A DNA stretch of 64,000 bases from Poa pratensis (Eukaryota; Streptophyta; Magnoliopsida; Poales; Poaceae). A program made the position numbers and the translations under genes. The notes below the pieces were generated by a model. The model had not been told where the DNA came from and did not search any database. It saw only the letters and a list, made by a program, of their open reading frames with translations. The stretch spans positions 11,436,910 through 11,500,909 of the forward strand of contig CAMZMU010000096.1 in the NCBI GenBank assembly GCA_947311845.1, read 5' to 3'. Of the stretch, positions 11,331 through 20,527 are shown piece after piece; position 1 is the stretch's first letter; each line of letters begins with the position of its first letter.

Positions 11331-13121
11331 CGCTGCAACTTGGTTGGAGGGTATGGATAGTCCGGCTCCCTCCTCTTCTGTCCGAACTCCTGACGGTCAT
11401 TACACCTTGGTCCGAGCCGGTTGTTTATTGGCTCCCTCCTTCTGTTACGTGCTCCTGCCTCTGCTGCTGGCTGCATCGGATCACCCAGGGCATAAGAATC
11501 TGCAACCCGGATTGTTTCTGCTAGGGATCTCGGCATATCTCTCTGGAGCCTCTGCCACAGCATGCTGCCATGTCGACACCATCTGCAAACCAGGAAATGG
11601 CCTGTGCCTCTACCACTCCTTCACAGGAATTCCGAACATTGCTCCACCGAGTTAAGAATTCTCGGTCAGTTTCATGATCATCTTGCTTACATGCCGCCAG
11701 GAGCTGAGGTCGGTTTGGCCTCTTGTATGTACTAGCAAAGTTGCTGTTAAACGCCAGCTCCAAGTCTATCCAGGAGTTGATACTATACTCCGGCAAATTA
11801 TTCAGCCAGATCCGAGCTGGACCTTCCAACATGTGCGGGAGATACCGGACCGCCCATCGGCGATTGCCCCCCGCAATGTGCACCGAGGATACATAATCTG
11901 TCAGCCAATCTTGTGGCTTGGTGCTCCCATTGTATGGCTTGGTGTTCCGACCTAACTGGAACTGAGATACTGGTGGTGGTGGCTCCTTCATGATCCGAGG
12001 TCCAAAACACGCCGGACCAGGAGGGCCTTCCTCCTCCAGTTGCTCAGACAAGTAGATTCTATCCAGCTTGTTACGGACATCGCCTGGAGCTAACATCCGA
12101 CCTCCTATCCGAGGTCCCAACGCCCCATCCACTCTGTGGTATCCAGCTCGTGCCATGGCCGAGTCTCCATCATCATATCGGTCATCGCCTTGACCGACGT
12201 TCTGAGGTTGCTGAACATACTCCGGCTCTCGCTGATATTGCCCCTGCTGCCGAGGTTGTTGCTGATACCTCGGGGGCGGAGGTGGTTTACCTCGGCCAGC
12301 CGATGCTGCTTGACCGCCGTTCTGATTTCCCTGACCGGAGTTACCCTTAGCCGGCTCGCATTGCCTGGGCCGGGGTTTCCCTTAGCTCGGCTAGCATTGC
12401 CCTGGCCCACCTTCTGCTTTGCTGCTAGGACTGGATCATACATCTGCAGCTGCTGGTTCTGACCCGAGGTGACACTCCGGGCTCGATCGGCTCCTCCGAC
12501 GAGTGGAGACGAGGCTTGCCCCTTGGACACCTGACTGACTGGCCTAGCTGAATAAACCATCTCTGAATCACCAGCCCCGGCATATGCTCTGCGGAGAGCC
12601 TCATTCTGCTGGTTAGCCACATATACTAACTCATTGACTCGCTTCTGCTGCGCACGCCATGCATCTCCAGATAATCCGGATAGCTCGGCCCTGCCTGCCT
12701 CGGCAGCTCTGAGGTTCTTAGCAGGGGAACTATACACCGGCCTTCCAGTTGACACGCGACTCCCACTCCTAGCCGAGGTGGTAGGTCGAGCCTCCCTGTT
12801 TATCTCATCGTTGAGCCCCTTGCCTCTCTGCCGCACCTCGGCTCCCCTATGTGTATCAACCGCTACCGGGGTGAAGCCATTCGCTGCATTGTACTCGCGC
12901 AGATCTCTATTGAACTCATCTCTAGCTGTTATCATTGCTACAGCCTCCTTCTGCAACAGGACACGCTTTGCCTCTAGGTCGGCCACAGTCACTACTATGT
13001 CCACTCCTGGATTTACTGGGTCTGCCAGTGTATCCACTATCTCTACCAGGGTCGCACCTCGGCCCCGCAGCTCTGGGGTGCCAGGCAAGTCCTTCTCTAG
13101 CCTGGGCTTTGCAGATCTCAC
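11327..13121 (-). pseudogene. gag of element 1 (capsid/nucleocapsid), frameshifted
   Basis: Gag forms the particle that packages retrotransposon RNA. The N-terminal frame (13121 down to 12105) is polar and glutamine/arginine-rich. The next frame (12156-11521) carries a retrotransposon capsid signature: KPQDWLTDYV, then GPARIWLNNLP and INSWIDLELAFNSNF, ending in a TDREFLTRW-like segment. The frame then changes again (11563-11327) into a basic region. There is no good ATG at the upstream end of the first frame, so the natural start is unclear and may lie in the leader. At least two frameshifts make it a pseudogene. Confidence 0.8.
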
Positions 13122-13156
13122 CTTAGCAACCTCGGCTGCCTTGGACTGGCTGGCAT

Positions 13157-13478
13157 CTACTTTGCCACGGCGTCAACCGGACCTGTCATCACCTCTACGC
13201 AGCTCTCGGGGCGAGTGATACGCCGACCTAAAGCCGCGAGGAGAGGAGTTTCGTCGTCCACGAGCACCTGCTCCGGGTACCCGCGAACAACCTCGACAGC
13301 AACGTACGTGACGAAGCTGCCGAGCATCATGGTGAAGCCGTCCTCGGGGAAGGCTTGCCGGCGAAACACCCCGCGTTGTCGCTGATGAAGGTGAACTCTC
13401 CGATCTTGGCGACAAGCCCGGAAAGAACACGCTCGCCTGAGCCCGTCCGGATGAAAACTCCCTCCAACGCCTCAATCT
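13157..13478 (-). other. Leader of element 1 with coding-like, GC-rich reading frames
   Basis: Between the PBS and gag the minus strand carries two overlapping open frames that read like one protein split by a frameshift. The first contains IEALEGVFIRTGSGERVL and FTFISDNAGCF; the second contains FPEDGFTMMLGSFVTYVAVE and VRGYPEQVLVDDETPLL. Composition is more GC-rich and protein-like than a typical untranslated leader. It may be an N-terminal gag extension or a captured host fragment. I do not recognise the protein. Confidence 0.4.
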
Positions 13479-13496
13479 GCCCCACGGTGGGCGCCA
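13479..13496 (-). other. tRNA primer-binding site of element 1
   Basis: On the minus strand, two bases inside the 5' LTR, the sequence is TGGCGCCCACCGTGGGGC. A TGGCGCC start next to the LTR is the usual PBS form in Tat and Athila Gypsy elements. I did not assign the tRNA. Confidence 0.8.
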
Positions 13497-13498
13497 AC

Positions 13499-14663
13499 TG
13501 TCGTGGTGGGATCACGGCAGATGCCATAGGTATGGCTAAGATGGGGCCGAATGGTCGTTGGGGGAATCCGGGGAGGGTTTATGCACTCAAGAAGTGCACA
13601 CGCAAGAACACGCAAGAACACGAACGAAGAACCAAGAAAGCAAGAACACAAAGCACACCACGATGTACCCTGCTTCGGGGCCCTCTTGTGGAGGTAACAC
13701 CCCTACTGCAGCACTATCCTAGCCAGTGTATAGCTCAGAGTGACAAGTACAAGCTGCTCCTCGAGCTGTATGATGATACAATGGTGAGAACTTGAGGTAA
13801 GATGGAGCTACGGGAGGAAGAAGGCACTCCGAGCTGAATCCGAGGTGTTTCCGGGGTGTTCCGAGCTTCCTCCCTCTCTTTCTCTCTTGATCAACTAGCT
13901 CCAGCGCGGGGGGGGGTCTCTCCTTCATCTGGATCCTCTAGCAGGAGGGGGTGAAGCCCACTATATAGGCCAGCCGGGTTACCATTGTGCCCCTCGCAGA
14001 ACACTGTTGCCATGCCTCTGCAACGGTCACCACCGTACCACCGTACCTCGGTCGGGACAAGACGTGGCTTGCCCATCTCCTGTAGCCTAACGGCAGAACT
14101 AGCATGTCCCCTCTGACCGAGACAGGACGTGGCCTGGCAGAGCTACCTCGTAGCCTTTTCCCAGACCTCGCGTAGCAGCGATCAGAGACGTGCAGGCCCG
14201 CCGAACCCGGAGCACGCCTCTGCCATGCTCCTTGACAGACGCTCCCGTGTCAGGCGCTCTGTACCCGGCTGGAAGTGACAGGAGCATTGACTCCTGCCCG
14301 ACCTACAGCCCACCCTCGGTTAGCTCGGCACGGATGTGACGGGCTCCGTACCTCGGGTCTTGCGCTTAATCTCCTTTACCAGGTCGGATCTTACTTCCTC
14401 CCCACAGCTTCTCCTGCACTCACAACACAAACCACTGCACTGAGGTAGTTAGGTCGGCTGAACATAGCTCGGACAGTGAACCTCGGCCCTGGCCAACAGT
14501 ATACCTCGGATCCTTTGGGCCAAAATAGGTCGGCCTGTATCTCCAGGTCAAGATGAAGCTCGGACTTCCCAGGCCCAAACAGGTCGGCCCTTTCCGTACC
14601 TCGGCACAACTTCGAACACCACCTATGCCAAGCCTTGACCTACCCGGGGATACTCCCCCGACA
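13499..14663 (-). repeat. 5' LTR of element 1
   Basis: A 1165-bp LTR starting TGTCGTGGTGGG and ending CCCCCGACA on the plus strand. It directly abuts the primer-binding site. Differences from the other LTR are scattered indels and substitutions, so the insertion is not brand new. Confidence 0.93.
13962..13969 (-). promoter_or_regulatory. LTR TATA box of element 1 (5' LTR copy)
   Basis: CTATATAG lies inside the LTR and reads the same on the minus strand. It would direct transcription toward gag. The other LTR has the same motif near 452-459. Confidence 0.5.
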
Positions 14664-15500
14664 TCGTCGAACTCAACGTCGTTTGTTTTGTTTCAGAGGA
14701 GGACTTCACCGACCTCGAAGGTGGGTTCTTTGTGGACGTCGACGAGTAGTCTGGGGTTCCCAGGTGGCAGCTTGGGACATCCCGGATCAGCTGGCGCTGT
14801 GATGTTTATCTGTAGGCCTCTTAGGCCATATTTTGGATCTTGTGTTTAGAACAACCTAATTCGCTTCCGCTTGATGTAATGTTGGGTCTGTGACCTCTGG
14901 ATGTCATTTGCTATCTTTCTCTATTATAAGAGTTGATTATTATGATTTTGTGTCGTAGAGTCTGTGATGTGCCAGTTGTTCCACAAGTCTTGATCTCTCT
15001 ATTATACATTGAGGGTTGTGCCTGTGTTAAGGCATCAATCGGGGTGTTGCGTTGCCGATGATCCATTCCGAGCAACGCCTGCCAAAGGTTTTGGCCGGGG
15101 ATTGGTAAACCCGTAACCTCCGGTTGTATCGCTTAACCGTGACACACAGCATCATTGTATAACAGTCGGGTCAGGGCGCCACACATGAACTGTTGATTCA
15201 CAGGACTAGATATGTAGTCAGGTCTGCTATACATTGCATTCTTTGTTTTTGGCTATGATGCTAATTGATTCCAACATAAAGATAGATAGTCCAGTGCACG
15301 TCTTATTCTGAATTCTGAGAAATCCGGTCATTTTAACTCACTAGCTGATGTTGTCATAGACAAGAAATGTTTCATGAGTTGACAAACTAACATGAGAAAA
15401 CACATGCAATTCTACCACGCCGGCCACGTTGTGCCAAAACGAAATGCGGACGGCGAGGCGAAGCTCGCATATCAGTCTAGTAGAGTATTATAGTGAATGA
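14664..15500. other. unclassified repeat-like DNA
   Basis: Element 1 inserted into this sequence. It begins with a short coding-like piece ending in a stop (GGFFVDVDE-stop, about 14720-14748), then a non-coding stretch with GGCCTCTTAGGCC and a passage ending GGGTCAGGGCGCCACA near 15183. This resembles the 3' end and LTR of another retroelement, but I found no partner LTR. From 15185 to 15500 I see nothing identifiable. Confidence 0.35.
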
Positions 15501-16674
15501 TTAACTAGCGTTGGCGGAGTAAACACGCAATGGCTCCAACGTCGAGACGTACGCAAACGTCCGGTAGTAGAAGCCATAACCAATCATCTTGGCCACCAGC
15601 GTCCCCTGATCCTTGTGGCCAACCTTAACGACATTGCACGCTAGCCTCCAACCGGACGATGACGACGTTCCTTTTCGATGGTGCACATACAATGATAAAC
15701 TCCGAGCGTCAGGAAGTACTCACCGAAAGAAAAGATCGGACCAGGAATGTCCTGCCACGAACATACGCTGAATCGGCGTGTCCAACTGCCCTTCTCGAGA
15801 ACCCACGCACCCCTCGTCCCCAAGGGGGGTTCGGACGACGAGTCCCAACCTCCCGCGCAACTCGTTCAACTTGTAGTCATCCGACAGAGGGGGTAATGGT
15901 ATGGTGGAGGAGGTGACGTGCTCGTTATCGAGGTCAAACGACACGATCCTCGCGGCCCCACCATCAGTGACCCAGTGTGTCGCACCATCGACACTTACGA
16001 TGCCAGCATTGGGGTTGCACCTTGAGCTTCGGGGCGGCGACACCTCCCGCCAGAATGCCCCCTTCCCCAAGGTGAGGACATATACCGTGTCGAAGTCGCA
16101 GACCCTCTCGAAGCTACATGGAACGTGCACCACCTTGTACGTCCGGATGTTGGGTGGTACGCGAAGTTGTACGCCTTATCCCACCTCTTCTTCCAACCAT
16201 TGCGGTGGTGCCCGACGAACTGTCCAGCACACGGCAGCGACGGGAGGGCTAGAGACTCCCTGGTTGTAGGGTTGACCAGAATGACGTCACCACCCGTCCT
16301 GATCTCGGAACTGTTGTCGCATAGGCAGAGCACACGTTGCATGTGCCGACCAGCTGCAGGTTTGTATATAGGTAAGTGCTCCTCCATAGCTCCTTTGGCC
16401 TGCAGCTCCCCGTTGAAGATGACGAGAGGTCGTCCACGACGTAGCGACTGCGGAGCTGGTGTTCCAGAGAGGGATTGGCGCGGTTCTGCATCTCGGTGGT
16501 GCGTTCGCCGACGACGTCGCGCCAGAGCTTGCAGACGGGCGCGCACGCGCGGGCGCTTGGCGGGAGCCGCCGCAGGATCTCTGCCAGCACGTCCGTGGAG
16601 AAGTAAATCTCCATGGGTGTTGTTTGTGGTTTCTTTGGATCTTCTGGTTTTTGCGTGCCCACGGTGCCCTCCAT
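15501..16674 (-). pseudogene. F-box protein pseudogene
   Basis: The N-terminus holds an F-box: IYFSTDVLAEILRRLPPSAR, then CAPVCKLWRDVVGE (about residues 22-57). F-box proteins are the substrate-picking subunits of SCF ubiquitin ligases. Downstream the protein resembles an F-box-associated beta-propeller-like region (VILVNPTTRESLALP, YNFAYHP, THWVTDGGAARIVSFDL), but successive pieces lie in different frames: 16674-16249, then through 15995, then 16133-15720, 15823-15641 and 15692-15501. That needs at least four frameshifts, too many for sequencing error alone. The final piece ends at a TAA at 15501. No intron is needed to explain the layout. Confidence 0.8.
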
Positions 16675-16969
16675 GGTTCCGTTACCTTTTAACCAGATTG
16701 GATTAGAGTTCTACTCCACTCCGTTCCGATTTACTCGTCTTGACGGCGTTTTTGCAAATACACCCTCACCTTTGTTCCGACACAACCCGCAGTCCACATC
16801 ATCTCCTTCCTCGACAGAGCTCGCTCACCGACGCTCGACACAGCTCACTCTCTGGCGCCACCCCGCCTCCCTTGCTCCCTCTTCCCCGGCTCCACGCCGC
16901 CTTCCTCCCCTACCCCGACCCACGCGAGTTGCTCCCCTCCCCCTCGCCCACGTCCCCAACCCACGCTGC
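16675..16969. other. flank upstream of the F-box pseudogene
   Basis: About 300 bp of C-rich sequence (CCTCCCTTGCTCCCTC and similar) between the F-box start and the CACTA element. It could be the old promoter region. No gene seen. Confidence 0.3.
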
Positions 16970-16972
16970 AAA

Positions 16973-16996
16973 CACCAGTACAGAACGACACATCGG
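16973..16996 (+). repeat. left terminal inverted repeat of CACTA element
   Basis: Starts CACCAGTACAGAA and ends CATCGG. It matches the right repeat at 22 of 24 positions. Confidence 0.88.
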
Positions 16997-17096
16997 AAAC
17001 GGGCCAAAACGCCCATCGGAAACGGAAAAAGGGTCCGTGTCCCCGACCCTGTCACTGATGTGAAAGCTCTCATCGGCAAGGACAAGAAAAACCGTC

Positions 17097-18180
17097 ACCG
17101 ATGAGGCTTGATTTTGGCTACGGTTGCCATCCAGTCTCCGTTGTCGATGTATCTGGACATCAGAAACGGAGATTCTGTTTCTGCTCGTCTGCATTGAGGT
17201 TTCTTCATAAGCCTAGAGCAGGAATAGATTTGGCACTGGACATTTAAAATTTCACAGCAGAAGCACAAAAATGCTAACAATTCATTCATAAGGTATTACA
17301 AATGTCACGATACATTGCATCACAAGACAACCAATTACTTATCTTCATTGTCATGCCTCTCTAAATCTATCATTGAATGTCTAGCTAAATCTATCTATGT
17401 CATGCCTCTCTAAACTTATCCTTGTCATTTCTAACTTAATTTATCTTCATGACTTGCTGTTAGAGTTCATGAATTCAATCTTCTTCTTGGATGGTGTCGC
17501 CAAAATATAATCAACTCGCCGCTTTGTCCCCGACCTGTATTTAGCTCATTTAAATGAGCTAAACGATCAGCACCATGCTCTGCACATAGTGCAATAAGCG
17601 AGTGCTGATGTATTGAGGTGCTCTTTTGTAAAGTGGTCACTGAAATGCAAAGAGAGAATATATGACTCCATGTTAGCTCACTATACATCTAGCATAAAGG
17701 ACATACAACACAAAAGGATGCACAAGACAGAATAATAAACTTACAAATCCATTGCATTGTTGTTGTGTACCAACAATTATGCCGGACGACAAACGCACCT
17801 TGGCTAAGGACCCGGCTTTTTATACAGTGTCACCGAAATGTACATCTGTTTTGCAAAGCAGATAAATCAGCCATGAGTTTCATACACTACCGATTTGTGC
17901 TAGTTATGTTCTTTTCGAGCGACACTACGTAGTCGTCCTCATCGTCCTCGGATGTATTACAAACCCTATTTCTAGTTCTGTTCATGAGTGTCCTATGGAA
18001 GAAAACCTAAACAGAACATGACAACAACCTTAATTCGTCGGCACGACGGCCGGTCACAAATAGATGTATTACCTTTGGATCTGGCGGCGGGAGTACGTAG
18101 TCGTCCTCGGATCGACACGCCATGCGCCTCCAGCTACAGATCAGGCGACGAGATCTGCCCGGGTGGAGCAAAGAACGGGT
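17097..18180. other. interior of CACTA element, left half
   Basis: About 1.1 kb with low coding signal. One minus-strand open stretch (17688-17467) contains LCAEHGADRLAHLNELN and might be a leftover of a host or transposon exon; I do not recognise it. The rest is AT-rich with short local repeats (CATGCCTCTCTAAA twice near 17355 and 17402). Confidence 0.3.
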
Positions 18181-18183
18181 ACG

Positions 18184-18352
18184 CGCTGCCCACGGTCGGA
18201 GGAGAGGAAGATGCGCGCCGACATGGTCGGAGGAGGGAGATGCGCGCCGCCACGGTCGGAGGAGAGGAAGATGCGCGCCGCCACGTTCGGAGGGAGGGAG
18301 ATGTGCGCCGCCACGGTCGGAGGAGAGGAAGATGCGCGCCGCCACGGTATGC
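18184..18352. repeat. about 30-bp minisatellite inside CACTA element
   Basis: Five to six tandem units of the form CGGTCGGAGGAGAGGAAGAT plus GCGCGCCGCCA, 29-32 bp each, with small indels between units. The varying lengths make it unlikely to be coding, although it opens frames on both strands. Confidence 0.8.
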
Positions 18353-18552
18353 GCACGCCACGGTGGAGCTAAGATATGGTGCTGTGTGGAGGCGCCGCCA
18401 CACTTTGAGAGTGAGGCTGAGAGTGAGAGCGATAGAGTTTAGGGCTGTGTGAAGGGCGCATTTATAGCAAAGTAGAACATCGGAAACGGAGGGTATAAAC
18501 AACCGTTTCCTTTGATTTTTTCACTGAAACACTGGGCTTATACTGATCTCTA

Positions 18553-19164
18553 CTAGTATTGAAGTTGAAGAACATAAAAATAATAACTACTCCTCGGCCT
18601 CCACCTCTCCTGCTCGTATGCGAGGAGAGCCACGTAGTCATCCGTGTCGTTGCGCGGCTCCTCGCCGACGATGTCATCGCCGCCCATGCGCCCCTCCCAC
18701 ATCTCGTCGTCGTCGTAGGCAGGATCGCCGCGCAGCTCGGCGGCTCTGAAGCAGCTCAACTCTTTCCGGCGGCATAGGCACCGACGCGCGGTTGAGCTGC
18801 CAGCCACCGGGTAGCCGAACCTTTGACCATGGCACTGGCCTCCTATATTGCCAGTGCCGCTCCGCGACGGCCCGCCCGACAATGACGCGGTTCCATCCAG
18901 GTGACCGCGGACGAGCGTCTCTCCGCCGCGGCGAGCGGCTGCGGTCGCGGGCGCCGAGGATCCCGCGTCCTCTTCCGGCGGCATAGGCACCCTCCTGTGG
19001 TTGACGGGCCAGCCATCGGGGAGGCTAACATTTGACCAGGGCACTGGCCTCCTATATTGCCAGTGCCTCTGCGCGACGGCCTCCGGCATGACGACGCGGT
19101 TCCAATTCAGCGAAAGCGGCAAACTGCTGCGGCGAACGCCCGAGGAGTTGCTAGGAGTATCCAT
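18553..19164 (-). CDS. hypothetical protein inside CACTA element, 203 aa, with internal duplication
   Basis: This reading frame starts at an ATG at 19164 and ends at 18553. The N-terminal half has HWQYRRPVPWSNVSLPDGWP and VNHRRVPMPPEED. The C-terminal half has ELRGDPAYDDDEMWEG and DDYVALLAYEQERW. It resembles a class of short grass ORFs with a GW..N..RVP.PP motif and a DPAY...W..YF-like tail, whose function I do not know. A 208-bp tandem duplication (about 18762-18900 and 18970-19108) repeats the middle DNA; the two copies are read in different frames, so the second RVP motif is scrambled. It may be a captured gene piece rather than an active gene. Confidence 0.4.
   Translation of the reverse strand: MDTPSNSSGVRRSSLPLSLNWNRVVMPEAVAQRHWQYRRPVPWSNVSLPDGWPVNHRRVPMPPEEDAGSSAPATAAARRGGETLVRGHLDGTASLSGGPSRSGTGNIGGQCHGQRFGYPVAGSSTARRCLCRRKELSCFRAAELRGDPAYDDDEMWEGRMGGDDIVGEEPRNDTDDYVALLAYEQERWRPRSSYYFYVLQLQY
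18762..19110. repeat. 208-bp spaced direct duplication inside CACTA element
   Basis: CTCTTCCGGCGGCATAGGCA starts both copies, and GCACTGGCCTCCTATATTGC is shared in the middle. The copies are about 80-85 percent alike by eye, so the duplication predates the current insertion or has decayed. Confidence 0.75.
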
Positions 19165-19524
19165 GGCTGCGGCGAAGTGGCGTACTGAGATATCAAGGAG
19201 ATCGTGGGTTTTTAAGGAGTAGTGGGCGGTGCCGCGGCGCCACTACGCCATAGCATAGCAGTTACTCCGCTCGCATCGAATTCGACGAAGATGGAACGTG
19301 TCCACATTGCACACGGACACACAAAAGTCTCCGTTGCTATAGAGGCACATATCGGAAACGGAGCCAGAATTAAGACCGTTGCCATACTATGGGTAACGGA
19401 GTTAATACTTTCTCCGTTACCTATGTTGACGGGCCAGCCGCGGCCCAGGTCAGGTTTGTACGCACTGGCCGCGCGGAAAGCCCGATTCTCCGTCGCCTAA
19501 CGCCTGCCGTTTCCATAGGGGTAT

Positions 19525-19548
19525 CCGATGTGTCATTCTGTACTAGTG
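19525..19548 (-). repeat. right terminal inverted repeat of CACTA element
   Basis: On the plus strand it ends TTCTGTACTAGTG, followed by the AAA duplication. Read inward it starts with canonical CACTA. Confidence 0.88.
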
Positions 19549-19551
19549 AAA

Positions 19552-20150
19552 GGATCCCCTTTTCTGCGACCACCTACAAAGCGCGCTTCTTGCCGGCTCC
19601 GGCGGCGGCGCTCGTGCCCTAGAGCCCGAAGATCCATCTCCGATGGTCTCCGGAGGTGGCTGCGACGTGGAGGAACTCGGCAACCCCGTCCCGAAGATCC
19701 ATCGCGTCCTTCCTCGCCCTTCCCCCATGCGGGCATGGCCACCGCCACCGTCGAGGTGCTCGGGCCGGTCGAGTCGGTGCACCTCGAGGTCGGGCTCGCC
19801 ATCTTCATCTCCTGCCGGTCGCCGCGCGCGTGACGTCCCCGAAGCCTCCGCCATGGATTTCGTCGGAGGTAATCAGGACGTGCAGCTGTAAAATTTCAGA
19901 CATGGACTTCGCCGTCAGTTGTTTGTTTGAGAAGAAGCCACCCAGTTTAGTCAATTTGAGACTGCCTTATCATCAAAATTCTGCAACTTTATTTGAGCAT
20001 GTTAACAAGCTTTATTTGAACATGCCTCGAAGAAATATGTCATTGAAACAAAGCCCAGAATGTCCATGTAGTGTTAAGATATTGAGTGTTAAGATAGTGT
20101 TAAGATATTGAGTATTCGATAGCTTTATTTGAGCATGTTAACCATGTAAT
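19552..20150. other. GC-rich gene-like fragment and adjoining AT-rich DNA
   Basis: From about 19560 to 19890 the sequence is GC-rich and coding-like on the plus strand; the piece MATATVEVLGPVESVHLEVG (from 19738) reads like an exon but stops soon after, and I cannot name it. The CACTA element inserted at its edge. The remainder has repeats of CTTTATTTGAGCATGTTAAC (19988, 20123) and TTAAGATATTGAGT. Confidence 0.35.
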
Positions 20151-20209
20151 GCTTCCCAGCAATTGAGGAAACTGAGTTTGGGGCAGGGAATGTGCTATGG
20201 TTTTCCTAT

Positions 20210-20392
20210 TTTTGCACTGAAATCTGAACCTGAATTTTCTTGGTTGTACACTGAAATCTGAACCTGAATTTTGTAAATGGAGTATTTACACACATCATCA
20301 ATTGATCATACATTTGCAAGGTCACAAGCTGGAATGCATTATCAATAATTTTTCATACATTTGCAAGGTCACAAAATGGAATGCAGTTCAGT
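20210..20392. repeat. two short tandem duplications
   Basis: CACTGAAATCTGAACCTGAA occurs at about 20217 and 20250. CATACATTTGCAAGGTCACA occurs at about 20308 and 20353. Both look like recent slippage-scale duplications in AT-rich DNA. Confidence 0.75.
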
Positions 20393-20527
20393 GACCAACC
20401 AATGAGCACAAAACTGATGCAACACTCAATTACGTATATTCCTCTGAAATGACAATACGAGTATCTACTGTCACCACCTCTCCTTGGAGTATGAACTGTA
20501 CAACTACCCCTTTCATCCGGGCTTCTA

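Larger units (their letters stand above)
1..14663 (-). mobile_element. Tat-lineage Ty3/Gypsy LTR retrotransposon (element 1), degenerate
   Basis: Two near-identical LTRs (1-1147, missing about 16 bases beyond the window edge, and 13499-14663) flank an internal region read on the minus strand in the order PBS, gag, protease, RT, RNase H, integrase. The LTR ends are TGTCG...CGACA. A second RNase H-like domain (AEYEALIHGL, GDSDLVVQQ) between RT and integrase, and an antisense gene between integrase and the 3' LTR, both point to the Tat lineage (Grande, RIRE2 and Retand relatives). Every coding domain is split by frameshifts, so the copy cannot act on its own. The five bases after the right LTR, TCGTC, should be the target duplication, but the left partner lies outside the window. 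Confidence 0.93.
16973..19548. mobile_element. non-autonomous CACTA (En/Spm) DNA transposon, 2576 bp
   Basis: The left end CACCAGTACAGAACGACACA and the right end, read inward on the minus strand as CACTAGTACAGAATGACACA, form 24-bp terminal inverted repeats with two mismatches. Each is flanked by AAA (16970-16972 and 19549-19551), the 3-bp target duplication CACTA elements make. Subterminal copies of CGGAAACGG/CCGTTTCC recur within about 200 bp of both ends, also typical. I see no TNP2-type transposase, so it would need a helper. The left end has CACC rather than CACTA, one substitution from canonical. Confidence 0.88.

Noticed and set aside
14664..15185. A complete LTR
   Set aside because: No second copy and no target duplication could be found; only a repeat-like character is supported.
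18007..18502. Several overlapping frames on both strands in the CACTA element
   Set aside because: They are produced by the GC-rich 30-bp minisatellite, which opens most frames.
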